NCBI GenBank assembly: GCA_900545525.1
Contig: UQZX01000008.1
Coordinates: 39,438 to 103,437, forward strand
Origin: an uncultured Prevotella sp.
GTDB taxonomy: Bacteria; Bacteroidota; Bacteroidia; Bacteroidales; Bacteroidaceae
DNA length: 64,000 bases
Reading direction: 5' to 3'
In this document: positions 25,648 through 34,698 of the stretch, one piece after another
Position numbering within the stretch: position 1 is the stretch's first letter
Layout: each line of letters starts with the position of its first letter
Program-made: the position numbers and the translations under genes
The notes under the pieces: generated by a model
What the model saw: the letters and a program-made list of their open reading frames with translations, nothing else
The model's database searches: none
What the model was told of the DNA's origin: nothing

Positions 25648-26250
25648 ATGGAATACATACTTATATTTATATCGGCAATATTTGTGAATAACATTGTGTT
25701 ATCACAATTCCTTGGTATCTGTCCGTTTCTTGGTGTTTCGCAGAAAGTTTCAACATCGTTGGGCATGGGAGCGGCAGTTGCTTTTGTGCTTACTCTTGCT
25801 ACAATTGTGACCTGGCTGGTACAGACATACGTCCTGAATGTTTTCGGTTTGGGATATCTTCAGACAATAACATTTATTCTTGTCATTGCCGCCCTTGTGC
25901 AGATGGTTGAGATTATTATGAAGAAGACATCGCCGGCGCTGTATCAGGCATTGGGTATTTTTCTGCCTCTTATAACAACAAACTGTGCCGTTCTCGGTGT
26001 TGCAATTCTTGTAATTCAGAAAGAGTTCTCCCTTGTACAGAGCGTTGTATATGCATTCTCAACGGCAATTGGCTTCGCGCTGGCGCTCACTGTCTTTGCC
26101 GGATTGCGCGAACAGTTGGCAATGGTGAAGGTTCCTAAGGGAATGAGCGGCGTGGCAATTGTCTTGGTGACTGCCGGTCTGCTCAGCCTTGCTTTCATGG
26201 GCTTCTCTGGTGTCGACGGCGGCTTGAAGCTTTTATTCGGTCTTGATTGA
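25648..26250 (+). CDS. rnfA: Rnf electron transport complex subunit A
   Basis: Integral membrane subunit pairing with RnfE, 200 residues with six helices. It contains NNIVLSQFLGICPFLGVS and LITTNCAVLGVAIL, holding Cys 25 and the Cys near residue 113 that correspond to the intramembrane iron-sulfur ligands. Final gene of the seven-gene rseC-rnfBCDGEA operon, followed by a strong terminator. The coupling ion (Na+ or H+) cannot be read from sequence. Confidence 0.95.
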   Translation: MEYILIFISAIFVNNIVLSQFLGICPFLGVSQKVSTSLGMGAAVAFVLTLATIVTWLVQTYVLNVFGLGYLQTITFILVIAALVQMVEIIMKKTSPALYQALGIFLPLITTNCAVLGVAILVIQKEFSLVQSVVYAFSTAIGFALALTVFAGLREQLAMVKVPKGMSGVAIVLVTAGLLSLAFMGFSGVDGGLKLLFGLD

Positions 26251-26259
26251 TATCGGCTC

Positions 26260-26303
26260 AATAAGGGTGTGTTGAAGTATTTTGGCACACCCTTATTTTA
26301 TTC
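26260..26303 (+). terminator. Rho-independent terminator of the rnf operon
   Basis: A 12-bp stem pairs AATAAGGGTGTG (26260-26271) with CACACCCTTATT (26286-26297), followed by a T-rich run. Confidence 0.8.
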
Positions 26304-26330
26304 AATTATTCATTTACAATTTGTTTCATT

Positions 26331-27371
26331 ATGAAAAAGACTATATTGGTAACCGGAGGAACCGGCTTTATAGGTTCTCATACCACGGTCGAACTGCAGC
26401 AGGCGGGATACGAGGTGGTTATAGTAGACAACCTTTCAAACTCCAATATGCAGGTGCTTGACGGCATAGAACAGATTACCGGCATACGTCCGGTATTTGA
26501 GCATGTTGACTGTTGTGACTTTTCAGGTATGGAAAATGTATTTGCCAAATATCCTGGTATATGTGGAATAATACATTTTGCGGCAAGCAAGGCAGTAGGG
26601 GAGAGCGTGGAGAAACCGTTGTTGTATTACCGTAACAATATCACGAGCCTTCTTAATCTGCTTGAGCTTATGCCCAAATACAATGTCAAGGGTATAATTT
26701 TCTCTTCAAGCTGTACTGTCTACGGGCAGCCTACGGCAGAAAACCTTCCTGTCACCGAGAACTCTCCTATACAGAAGGCACTCAGTCCTTATGGCAATAC
26801 AAAGCAGATAAATGAAGAGATAATAAGTGATTATATATATAGCGGTGCACCGGTGAAGTCAGTAATTCTTCGTTATTTCAATCCTATTGGCGCTCATCCC
26901 TCTGCACTTATCGGCGAGTTGCCTAACGGTGTTCCGATGAACCTCATACCTTTTGTAACCCAGACGGCAATGGGTATTCGTGAGCAACTGAAGATTTTCG
27001 GCAACGACTATGACACTCCTGACGGCACGTGCATGCGCGACTATATATATGTCGTCGACTTGGCAAAGGCACATGTGAAGGCAATGGAGCGCATACTTGA
27101 CAACGAAGGTTCAGATGCGTTGGAGTATTTTAATATAGGTACGGGAAACGGAGTGAGTACGCTTGAAGTGGTTGAGAGTTTTGAGCGCGTTACTGGTGTA
27201 AAGCTCAACTGGACGTATGCACCACGCCGGGAAGGCGATATCGAGAAGATATGGGCAAATCCCGACCGTGCCAATAATGTGCTTGGCTGGAAAGCAGAAG
27301 CCGGTTTGGATGAAACATTGCTCACAGCGTGGAAGTGGCAGCAACGGCTGCGCGAGAAGGGCATACAGTAA
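26331..27371 (+). CDS. galE: UDP-glucose 4-epimerase
   Basis: Interconverts UDP-galactose and UDP-glucose (Leloir pathway and surface glycan precursors). The 346-residue extended SDR enzyme has the NAD motif GGTGFIGSH (9-17), FSSSCTVYG with the catalytic Ser/Thr (about 124-132), and SPYGNTKQINEE with Tyr 154 and Lys 158. The C-terminal substrate domain includes RREGDIEKIWANP. Transcribed alone between two terminators; no clean promoter was found in the short upstream gap. Confidence 0.95.
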   Translation: MKKTILVTGGTGFIGSHTTVELQQAGYEVVIVDNLSNSNMQVLDGIEQITGIRPVFEHVDCCDFSGMENVFAKYPGICGIIHFAASKAVGESVEKPLLYYRNNITSLLNLLELMPKYNVKGIIFSSSCTVYGQPTAENLPVTENSPIQKALSPYGNTKQINEEIISDYIYSGAPVKSVILRYFNPIGAHPSALIGELPNGVPMNLIPFVTQTAMGIREQLKIFGNDYDTPDGTCMRDYIYVVDLAKAHVKAMERILDNEGSDALEYFNIGTGNGVSTLEVVESFERVTGVKLNWTYAPRREGDIEKIWANPDRANNVLGWKAEAGLDETLLTAWKWQQRLREKGIQ

Positions 27372-27410
27372 TATTGTGCCTGAAAACATACAGATGTTTA
27401 TCTAATAATT

Positions 27411-27455
27411 ATACGCAACTATATACTTGAATGTACAAGGAGTTGCGTATTTTTG
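27411..27455 (+). terminator. Rho-independent terminator of galE
   Basis: A perfect 10-bp stem pairs ATACGCAACT (27411-27420) with AGTTGCGTAT (27441-27450), followed by TTTTG. Confidence 0.75.
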
Positions 27456-27592
27456 TTCTGACAAATTGTATAGATCTAAGATATTAGTGCATGAATACAA
27501 TGGCGAAGAATGTCTTGCAGTTCAAAAGGACCATACGGTTGGTGAAACTTTGGAAAAGCATATAGATTGATTTCGATGTTCTGTTTTCGGAC
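27456..27592. other. Non-coding spacer, possible gene remnant
   Basis: Between the galE and lpdA terminators. One plus-strand frame without a start codon reads about 30 residues ending EYNGEECLAVQKDHTVGETL and a stop near 27570, which looks protein-like. I do not recognise it and cannot show that it is a pseudogene. Confidence 0.25.
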
Positions 27593-27641
27593 AATATAAA
27601 ATAAGGCAGTTGCGTATGACTTGGTTACGCAGCTGCCTTAT
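27593..27641 (-). terminator. Rho-independent terminator of the gcv-lpdA operon
   Basis: Arms ATAAGGCAGTTGCGTA (27601-27616) and TACGCAGCTGCCTTAT (27626-27641) pair with one mismatch. On the minus strand the stem is followed by TTTATATT. Confidence 0.75.
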
Positions 27642-27671
27642 ACATTTTATTAGCAGTTTCTGTCCCGGATG

Positions 27672-29018
27672 TTAATTCATATCGAGTGCCTCTGCCGCCT
27701 CCTGCAACATCTCGTTAACGGTAGGGTGGGCATGTATCATGTCTTTTAGTTGGGCAACGGTGGTGTTGCGGCACATAAGCACGCTTATCTCCTGCACAAT
27801 GTCGGCAGAATGGGCACCGAAGGCATGGCATCCTATTATTTTTCCGCTGTTGTCTGCTAACAGCTTCACCATTCCCTCCGGTTCGTTCATGGCGAGTGCC
27901 TTGCCGTTGGCACGATGATAAGCCTTATGACACTTATACTCCATGCCGGAAGACTTGCAACTGTCTTCACTCATACCGACTGAAGCAGCCTCCGGATTTG
28001 TAAATATGGCGGACGGCATGATGTCAAATCGTATGCCGTCTGCCTTTCCGAGAATTGTGTTTACGGCGCGTATGCCCTGCATCGTGGCAGCGTGGGCAAG
28101 CATGCAGCGGTTGTTTACGTCGCCGACAGCATATATTCCAGCCACGTTTGTCCTCATGTTTCCGTCGGTTATTATTCCTCCGGCATCATATTCCACACCG
28201 CTTGCATCAAGGTTTAGTCCACCTATGTTGGGACGGCGTCCCGTGGCAATGAGTATTGCGTCCGCCTCTATTGTCTGCGGCTTGCCTTTTTTCTCAAAAG
28301 TAACGCAGCCTCTGGATACAGATGTCACTGCTGACTGCATGTAGAATTTTATTCCTTTGCGTGTCAAAACTTTCCGCAGACGTGCAGCCACATCGCTGTC
28401 GAGCACGGGAAGACACTCTTTCATGTATTCTATTACGGTGACTTCGCTGCCGAAAGACGAGAATATTGATGCAAATTCCATTCCGATGACACCAGCTCCT
28501 ATAATGCAAAGGCGTTGTGGGATGTGGTCCGTCAAAAGCAAATCATCCGACGTAATGACTGCATCGGCGTCAAACGAAGATATGTGCGGCATTTTTGGAA
28601 CAGCCCCTGTGGCAATGATGATGTTGCGTGCCGTATATTCTTCGCTGCCGACAACCACAGTCCCGGCATCTTTAAAGCTGCCCCTGCCGTGCACAAATGT
28701 TATCCCCGGTTGGGACATAAGATATTCAACGCCGTTGCGAAGCTGTTCGATGACAGTTATTTGCCGTTCCTTTATGAGGCTGAAGTCAATGCCATAACTA
28801 AGGTTTCTCAGTCCGGATTTATCGGCATCCCGCAGTGTGTCTGTTATTTCCGCGTTACGACAGAGTGTCTTTGTCGGTATGCAACCTCGGTTGAGACAGG
28901 TCCCTCCCGCTTCGTTCTCTTCAATGATGAGCACTTGCAAGCCGTGCTTTGCAGCATATTCGGCTGCCCGGTATCCTCCAGGACCGCTGCCAATGATTAT
29001 GAGGTCTGTCGCTTTCAT
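27672..29018 (-). CDS. lpdA: Dihydrolipoyl dehydrogenase (L protein / E3)
   Basis: FAD enzyme that reoxidises dihydrolipoyl groups with NAD+, here the L protein of glycine cleavage. From ATG 29018 it has 448 residues: FAD motif GSGPGGYRAAE (about 10-20), redox pair GGTCLNRGCIP (Cys 41 and 46), NAD motif GAGVIGMEFASIFSSFG, ATGRRPN, and C-terminal HAHPTVNEML with the catalytic His-Glu. I chose this ATG because it overlaps the gcvPB stop (ATGA); the longer frame from 29045 would run back into gcvPB. Confidence 0.94.
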   Translation of the reverse strand: MKATDLIIIGSGPGGYRAAEYAAKHGLQVLIIEENEAGGTCLNRGCIPTKTLCRNAEITDTLRDADKSGLRNLSYGIDFSLIKERQITVIEQLRNGVEYLMSQPGITFVHGRGSFKDAGTVVVGSEEYTARNIIIATGAVPKMPHISSFDADAVITSDDLLLTDHIPQRLCIIGAGVIGMEFASIFSSFGSEVTVIEYMKECLPVLDSDVAARLRKVLTRKGIKFYMQSAVTSVSRGCVTFEKKGKPQTIEADAILIATGRRPNIGGLNLDASGVEYDAGGIITDGNMRTNVAGIYAVGDVNNRCMLAHAATMQGIRAVNTILGKADGIRFDIMPSAIFTNPEAASVGMSEDSCKSSGMEYKCHKAYHRANGKALAMNEPEGMVKLLADNSGKIIGCHAFGAHSADIVQEISVLMCRNTTVAQLKDMIHAHPTVNEMLQEAAEALDMN

Positions 29019-30427
29019 GGTAATTGTTCCTGCTTGTCGTTGCACATCTGCCTGTATGTAACAATAGGGTGTTTGGCTGCCAGTACATCGTCCACACGTC
29101 CTATGGGTGTATTGTGCGGAGCATTTTTTACTGTGTCAGGCTCGGTCTTTGCCTCTTCTGCAATGCGCCGCATCACTTCAATGAAACCGTCCATTGTCTC
29201 CTTGCTCTCATTCTCGGCAGGTTCTATCATGAGACTTTCGTGAAATAAGAGCGGGAAATATATTGTCGGAGCGTGATATCCATAGTCGAGCAGACGTTTG
29301 GCAACATCCATGGTCGTTACCCCGGTGGATTTGTCTTTCAGTCCGTTGAAGACGAACTCATGTTTGCAAAGCCCGTCTATAGGCAGTTCATATATATCTT
29401 TCAACGCCTCTTTTATGTAGTTTGCGTTGAGTGTCGCAAGCGGACCGACCATTTTGATGTTTTCTTTTCCGAGGCTCAGGATGTAGGCGTATGCGCGCAT
29501 TGCTACGGCAAAATTACCATGATAGGGGCTTACCGTCGGGAAAAACGGTTCAAGTCCCTTGCGTACTCCTACCGGACCGGCACCGGGACCGCCGCCGCCA
29601 TGTGGCGTCGCGAATGTCTTGTGCAGGTTTATGTGCATAACGTCGAATCCCATATCGCCAGGACGGCATGCACCGAGCATGGGATTGAGGTTTGCGCCGT
29701 CGTAATACATCAATGCTCCATGGCTGTGTACAAGTTCGGCTATTTCAGGAATACTCTTTTCGAAAAGCCCAAGTGTGTTCGGGTTTGTCATCATCATTGC
29801 CGCCACGGTATCATCGAGAATGCCGCGCAGGTCATCGACATCCACGGTGCCGTCGGCACGGCTTTTCACTTCGACAACGCTCAGACCGCATACCGCTGCC
29901 GATGCAGGGTTGGTGCCGTGTGCCGAGTCGGGGACAATCACCTTTGTACGTTTTATGTCTCCGCGGCTTTCGTGATAAGCCTTGATTATCATCAGCCCGG
30001 TAAGTTCGCCGTGCGCTCCGGCGTATGGTTTGAGCGTGAAAGCCTCCATGCCAGTGATTTCCTGTAGGGATTTTGACAACAGGCTGCATACTGCCTCGGC
30101 ACCGGCAACGGTGTGACGTGGCTGCAGGGGATGCAGGTTTGAGAACTCTGGCATGTCTGACATTTCCTCGTCAATAGCCGGATTGTATTTCATAGTACAG
30201 CTTCCAAGCGGATAGAAACCGTTGTTCACGCCGAAGTTGTTTGAACTGTGGTTGGTATAGTGTCTAACAACAGTCAGTTCATCACACTCCGGCAGCAGGG
30301 CTTCTTTCTTGCGCTGCAACTCTTTAGGAACAGAGTAGTTCCCGAAACGGTTTGCAGGCAGTGAGTATCCGCGGCGTCCTTCTTTTGAAAGCTCGAATAT
30401 CAGATTTCCGTATAGTTTGTTGTTCAT
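29015..30427 (-). CDS. gcvPB: Glycine dehydrogenase (decarboxylating) subunit 2
   Basis: PLP-carrying half of the split P protein, which decarboxylates glycine and transfers the aminomethyl group to lipoyl-H protein. The 470-residue product has YPLGSCTMKYNP (about 72-83), DSAHGTNPASA (167-177), the dinucleotide-like YYDGANLNPMLG, and the PLP lysine in INLHKTFATPHGGGG (Lys 270). Splitting into PA and PB is normal in Bacteroidota and Firmicutes. It overlaps lpdA and lies 52 bases after gcvPA. Confidence 0.96.
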   Translation of the reverse strand: MNNKLYGNLIFELSKEGRRGYSLPANRFGNYSVPKELQRKKEALLPECDELTVVRHYTNHSSNNFGVNNGFYPLGSCTMKYNPAIDEEMSDMPEFSNLHPLQPRHTVAGAEAVCSLLSKSLQEITGMEAFTLKPYAGAHGELTGLMIIKAYHESRGDIKRTKVIVPDSAHGTNPASAAVCGLSVVEVKSRADGTVDVDDLRGILDDTVAAMMMTNPNTLGLFEKSIPEIAELVHSHGALMYYDGANLNPMLGACRPGDMGFDVMHINLHKTFATPHGGGGPGAGPVGVRKGLEPFFPTVSPYHGNFAVAMRAYAYILSLGKENIKMVGPLATLNANYIKEALKDIYELPIDGLCKHEFVFNGLKDKSTGVTTMDVAKRLLDYGYHAPTIYFPLLFHESLMIEPAENESKETMDGFIEVMRRIAEEAKTEPDTVKNAPHNTPIGRVDDVLAAKHPIVTYRQMCNDKQEQLP

Positions 30428-30479
30428 TTATTATAAGGTTAATATGTTATAAGTTTATAGTGTCTTGAGACTTATGTCC

Positions 30480-31793
30480 TCAGATTAAACTTACAAGTCT
30501 GTCGATTTCCTCTTTTGTCCGTTTTTCCGTTACGGCAAACATTATTGTGTCGTCCGCCACTTTTATGCCTCCGAAAAATCCTTCGTTGATGAGATGTTCT
30601 TGCAGGGCATCTGTGTCGCCGTTGTATTTTACGCAGAACTCATTGAAGAACGGTTGGTTGTATGCCGGAGTGAACTTGCCTGTTGAGATAAGTCTGTCAT
30701 ACATATAGTGTGCTCCCGCATAAGACAGTTCCGCCGCCTCGCGCAGTCCCTGCCTGCCCATGAGTGACATGTATACGGTTACGAACAAAGCCATGAGACT
30801 TTCGTTTGAGCAGATGTTCGATGTAGCCTTCTGCCGGCGTATGTGCTGTTCGCGTGCCTGAAGCGTGAGAACAAAAGCCCGTTGCCCGCGGTTGTCGCAC
30901 GTCATTCCGACGATGCGTCCCGGCATTTTTCGTATAAGCTTTTCCCTGCAGCACATATATCCCACGTATGGACCGCCGAAAGCCATGGGTATGCCGAGGC
31001 TCTGTCCGTCGCCGACGGCTATGTCTGCACCCCATTCGCCGGGTGTTTTGAGCACGGCAAGGTCTGCCGCCACGCTGTTCATTATAAGAAGAGCCTTGTT
31101 GGCATGTGCCTTGTCGGCATATCCTTCATAGTCCTCGATTATACCGTAATAGTTTGGTTGTTGTACAACCACTCCGGCAATGCCCCCTTCGGCAATCTTT
31201 CTTTCAAAATCTTCCTTGTCCGTTGCACCGCCGACAGCATCTATCATCTTTATTTCAATGTCCTGAAAGTGTGCGTATGTGCGTACCACGTCAAGTATTT
31301 TCGGGTCTACGGTGGAAGACACAAGAACCGTTCTGCATTTTTTTGCCGCTGCCACCGTCATGAGCACAGCCTCAGCCGTAGCCGTGCTACCGTCGTAGAG
31401 CGAGGCGTTGGATATGTCCATGCCGGTAAGTTCTGCCATCATGGACTGATATTCGAATATGTAATGAAGCGTACCCTGAGAAATCTCCGCCTGATACGGG
31501 GTATATGATGTAAGGAATTCCGAACGGCGTACAACTTCCCGTACAACGGCTGGTGTGTAGTGGTCGTATACTCCTGCGCCGGCAAAGCATGTAAGCTGCC
31601 TGTTCTGCGAGCCGAGTTCGGAGAACATCCTGCGCACTTCCAGCTCGCTCATAGCCTCCGGCAGTTCATAGTCGCCTTTGAAGCGTATGCTGTCCGGCAC
31701 TTCGGCATATAGGTCTTCAAGCGATTTCACACCAATCTTGTCAAACATTGCCTGAAGGTCAGACTTCGTATGTGGAAAATACTTATAATTCAT
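30480..31793 (-). CDS. gcvPA: Glycine dehydrogenase (decarboxylating) subunit 1
   Basis: Non-PLP-binding half of the split P protein, forming an alpha2beta2 enzyme with GcvPB. The 437-residue protein has the family start YFPHTKSDLQAMFDKIG, CFAGAGVYDHYTP (about 64-76), YTPYQAEISQGTLH (about 96-109) and NASLYDGSTATAEAVLM (about 128-144). Ends 52 bases before gcvPB and starts 77 bases after gcvH, on the same transcript. Confidence 0.96.
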   Translation of the reverse strand: MNYKYFPHTKSDLQAMFDKIGVKSLEDLYAEVPDSIRFKGDYELPEAMSELEVRRMFSELGSQNRQLTCFAGAGVYDHYTPAVVREVVRRSEFLTSYTPYQAEISQGTLHYIFEYQSMMAELTGMDISNASLYDGSTATAEAVLMTVAAAKKCRTVLVSSTVDPKILDVVRTYAHFQDIEIKMIDAVGGATDKEDFERKIAEGGIAGVVVQQPNYYGIIEDYEGYADKAHANKALLIMNSVAADLAVLKTPGEWGADIAVGDGQSLGIPMAFGGPYVGYMCCREKLIRKMPGRIVGMTCDNRGQRAFVLTLQAREQHIRRQKATSNICSNESLMALFVTVYMSLMGRQGLREAAELSYAGAHYMYDRLISTGKFTPAYNQPFFNEFCVKYNGDTDALQEHLINEGFFGGIKVADDTIMFAVTEKRTKEEIDRLVSLI

Positions 31794-31870
31794 AAGTTAC
31801 AGTTTATAATTTATAATTCATAATTGTGCATGTCGATGATCAGCAGTTACGAATTATAGATTGCATACTA

Positions 31871-32257
31871 TTATTCCTGTTCTTTGCAAAACTCCTCGTA
31901 TGCCTTTGCATCCATGAGACTGCCGAGTTCAGACGCGTCGGACATCTCTACTTTTATAATCCAGTTTGCAAAAGCATCTTGGTTTATCAGTTCCGGATTG
32001 TCTTCAAGGGCTTCGTTTATTTCCGTTACGGTTCCGCTTACCGGAGAGTTAAGGTCGCTTGCAGCCTTTACGCTTTCCACAGCTCCGAATTCTTCGCCTG
32101 CCGTCACTTCATCGTCAGCCTCTGGCATGTCCACATAAACAACGTTGCCGAGCGCATGCTGGGCATAGTCCGTAATGCCGATATAACCGAAACCGTCTTC
32201 CACTCTCACATATTCGTGTGACTCCGAGTAATAGAGTCCTTCAATAACTTTTGCCAT
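31871..32257 (-). CDS. gcvH: Glycine cleavage system H protein
   Basis: Lipoyl carrier that shuttles the aminomethyl group between the P, T and L proteins. From ATG 32257 it has 128 residues, the usual H-protein size; the longer frame (to 32326) adds an AT-rich non-conserved leader. The lipoylated lysine lies in GAVESVKAASDLNSP (Lys 64). GITDYAQHALGNVVYVDMP is the standard family block. The 129-base gap from gcvT holds an imperfect hairpin (see its entry). Confidence 0.96.
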   Translation of the reverse strand: MAKVIEGLYYSESHEYVRVEDGFGYIGITDYAQHALGNVVYVDMPEADDEVTAGEEFGAVESVKAASDLNSPVSGTVTEINEALEDNPELINQDAFANWIIKVEMSDASELGSLMDAKAYEEFCKEQE

Positions 32258-32316
32258 AGGTTTGCTTTTTAGTTTATAGATATTTAAGTTCTTTATTTTA
32301 TTAAGGTAAATATGAT

Positions 32317-32352
32317 ATACAGTCATTCATATTATTAATACGGTGACTGTAT
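32317..32352 (-). other. Intercistronic hairpin between gcvT and gcvH
   Basis: A 9-bp stem pairs ATACAGTCA (32317-32325) with TGACTGTAT (32344-32352). There is no T-tract on the minus strand, so it is more likely an mRNA-stability or processing structure than a terminator. Confidence 0.4.
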
Positions 32353-32386
32353 CAGTCTGTGTATTTATCGGTAAATGCTCCAGCTG

Positions 32387-33475
32387 CTATTTTTTGTAGT
32401 GTTTTTCATAAAACCTTTTCTTCACCACCGTGCCTTTAAATGTTTTCTTGCGTATTTGTATCTCCACCGGTGTGCCGAGAGTGGCATGCGTTGCGTCTAT
32501 CAGTGCCATGCACACGCTCTTGTCTGTCGAAATGGTATGATATCCAGTTGTCACTTCGCCTATCTTCCCGCCGTCTTTCAACACCGTATATCCGTGGCGC
32601 GGAATAGCCTTGTCTGTCAGTTCTATGCCTACAAGCTTGTGGCTAACACCTTCCGCCTTTTGTTTCAGCAGTGCCTCGCGCCCTATAAATTCGGGCTTGT
32701 CGAGTTTGCAGAACATCCCGAGTCCTGCCATTAGCGGAGATATTTCGGCGGACAGTTCATCGCCGTATAGTGGCAGTCCCACTTCGAAGCGCAGTGTGTC
32801 GCGGCATCCCAAACCGCATGGCTTGCACCGCCCGCTGTCCATGAGCTTGTCCCACAGTGTACGTATGGTGTCGTGCGAACCGTATATCTCAAAGCCGTCT
32901 TCGCCCGTATATCCGGTGCGGCTGATTATGATGTCTGATGAAGAACTGATAACTTTGCATGTATAAAAAGTCATTTCGGCACACGGCAGGGCGAGCACCT
33001 GTTCCGTCACGCTTTCTGCCTGCGGTCCCTGTACGGCTATTTGCCCGTATGCCTCGGATACGTTGCGCATGTCTATGTCGAAACCAGCTGACTGACGCTG
33101 CATCCATTCCCAGTCTTTGTTGATGTTGGCTGCATTTATCACAAGGAAGAAGTCGTTTTCTCCCATCTTGTATACAAGCAGGTCGTCCACCGTTCCGCCG
33201 TCTTCATACAACATCATGCCGTAAAGAATTTTTCCTGTCGGGAGACCTGTCACGTCATTGGTGAAAATGTGGTTTACATAACGTTCGGCATCGGTGCCCC
33301 GCACCGTCACTTCGCCCATGTGCGACACGTCGAACACGCCGCATGCTGTGCGCACTGCGTTGTGCTCGTCTTTTATGTCTGTATATTGTATCGGCATGTC
33401 AAATCCTCCGAAAGGACTTATCTGTGCTCCTTGCGCCACGTGCTTGTCGTAAAGGCATGTTCTTTTGTTTTCCAT
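32387..33475 (-). CDS. gcvT: Aminomethyltransferase (glycine cleavage T protein)
   Basis: Transfers the methylene group from aminomethyl-H protein to tetrahydrofolate and releases ammonia. The 362-residue product has the conserved N-terminus SPFGGFDMPIQYTDIKDEH, VFDVSHMGE (48-56), and the catalytic Asp in GTVDDLLVY (about 97-98). The C-terminal barrel contains PRHGYTVLKDGGKIGEVT. Second gene of the operon, 39 bases after lplA. Confidence 0.96.
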   Translation of the reverse strand: MENKRTCLYDKHVAQGAQISPFGGFDMPIQYTDIKDEHNAVRTACGVFDVSHMGEVTVRGTDAERYVNHIFTNDVTGLPTGKILYGMMLYEDGGTVDDLLVYKMGENDFFLVINAANINKDWEWMQRQSAGFDIDMRNVSEAYGQIAVQGPQAESVTEQVLALPCAEMTFYTCKVISSSSDIIISRTGYTGEDGFEIYGSHDTIRTLWDKLMDSGRCKPCGLGCRDTLRFEVGLPLYGDELSAEISPLMAGLGMFCKLDKPEFIGREALLKQKAEGVSHKLVGIELTDKAIPRHGYTVLKDGGKIGEVTTGYHTISTDKSVCMALIDATHATLGTPVEIQIRKKTFKGTVVKKRFYEKHYKK

Positions 33476-33514
33476 TGCTTTTTGTTTATTAAGGTTATGA
33501 AGCCGTTAACTTCG

Positions 33515-34495
33515 TTATTGTTTTCTTTCAGTCAGAAGTTTTATGAGGTCTTCGCGTCTGAGGTTCATTATTGTATTCTCCGTATGGAGGGGCAGGGCGG
33601 AAGCCAGTGCCTCGCGTGTCAGCGGCATACCTCTCAGCGGATTGATAATAGAACCGTCGATGTCGCCTGTGATAAAATAGTCGCCTACGATGTTCAGGCT
33701 TTTGATAACGTTGTTTTTCAGTTCCATGCGTATTTCCATATTACCGACATCGTCTATCCGTCCACGCCTTATCACGGTATATTTCGGATTGTTACCGTAT
33801 ATAAAGTCGGGCGAAAGATATTCCTTCTCAATTTCTTCAATGGCGGCAATGTCGCCGGCATTCAGGGTCCGTTCACTGTCGCAAAGGTTGTCGTGCACAA
33901 ATAACTTGAAGCTCTCTATATCTATATTTATATAATCTTTCAGCAGGGCTATGCGCTGTCTTACGCTTTGTATCCCCTTGCTTGTCAGCTTCTCGCCGGT
34001 GGGAGTTATGCTTCCCACCATGTTTTCCATGTCGGTGTCGTAAAGCATTGTTCCGTGTACGATGCTGCGTCCCGGCAGTTTGTAGAACGCGTTGCCGGAA
34101 ACCTTGCGGTCGCCGATCATGATGTCGTTTCTGCCGTTTGCCCTTGCATCTATGCCGAGACGGCGTAGCACGATGACAACCATGTTGATATATTTGTTGA
34201 ATGTAAATCCTACGTTCTCATCGCTTGTGATATATGAGAACATTATGTTTTTCATGTCTGCATAAACACAGCCTCCTCCGCTTTTGCGCCGGTATGTCCG
34301 TATGTTGTGCTTATGGCAGAAATCGATGTTTACCTCATTTTCAATCAGCTGGTTGCGTCCGAAAATAACACTTGGCTCAACCTGCCACATAAAGAAGCAG
34401 TCGCGTTCTTCGATGTGACGTGCCACATACTCTTCCATGGCAAGATAGAAGGACAGGCGTCTTCCGGTATCATGAGGCAATGCTATGTAAAGCAT
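33515..34495 (-). CDS. lplA: Lipoate-protein ligase A
   Basis: Activates lipoate with ATP and attaches it to lysine of lipoyl domains. The 326-residue protein has the ligase core with PSVIFGRNQLIENEVN (about 42-57), the lipoyl-AMP loop RRKSGGGCVYAD (about 69-80), VSGNAFYKLPGRSIVHGTML (about 131) and a C-terminal accessory domain. It is the first gene of the glycine cleavage operon, so its likely client here is GcvH, made from the same mRNA. Confidence 0.9.
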   Translation of the reverse strand: MLYIALPHDTGRRLSFYLAMEEYVARHIEERDCFFMWQVEPSVIFGRNQLIENEVNIDFCHKHNIRTYRRKSGGGCVYADMKNIMFSYITSDENVGFTFNKYINMVVIVLRRLGIDARANGRNDIMIGDRKVSGNAFYKLPGRSIVHGTMLYDTDMENMVGSITPTGEKLTSKGIQSVRQRIALLKDYINIDIESFKLFVHDNLCDSERTLNAGDIAAIEEIEKEYLSPDFIYGNNPKYTVIRRGRIDDVGNMEIRMELKNNVIKSLNIVGDYFITGDIDGSIINPLRGMPLTREALASALPLHTENTIMNLRREDLIKLLTERKQ

Positions 34496-34523
34496 GTTAT
34501 TTCAGGTTAGTGTTCTTCTTTTG

Positions 34524-34557
34524 CAAATATACATATAATATATTTAAAAGCGGCAAA
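34524..34557 (-). promoter_or_regulatory. Probable promoter of the lplA-gcv operon
   Basis: TATATTTG (34524-34531) lies 28 bases upstream of the lplA ATG, with TTTG (34554-34557) 22 bases further upstream, slightly longer than the usual 19-21. A second TATATTTG overlaps that TTTG at 34554-34561. Confidence 0.55.
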
Positions 34558-34587
34558 TATAATTTAAATAAATATGCAGAAAACCAT

Positions 34588-34698
34588 CTGCCCTTTAAAA
34601 GGCAGTTTTCAAGAGACGGCATTTCGCTTCCTGAAAGACGGTCTTTTGGCTTGTAAAAGGCGGCATTTTGGAGCGTGAAAAGCCACCTTCTATAATGT
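34588..34698. repeat. Array of four 22-nt dyad units plus a flanking palindrome (array 3)
   Basis: Units start at 34611, 34633, 34655 and 34677; the core of the third is AAAAGGCGGCATTTT, the exact reverse complement of unit 5 of array 2. Core 2 is GAAAGACGGTCTTTT. A near-palindrome CTGCCCTTTAAAAGGCAG (34588-34605) precedes them out of phase. It lies between the divergent lplA and tRNA-Arg genes. 34699-34843 shows no further feature. Confidence 0.78.

Noticed and set aside
34496..34523. Glycine riboswitch upstream of the gcv operon
   Set aside because: The predicted leader is under 30 bases, too short for a glycine aptamer, and no aptamer-like sequence is seen in the operon gaps.
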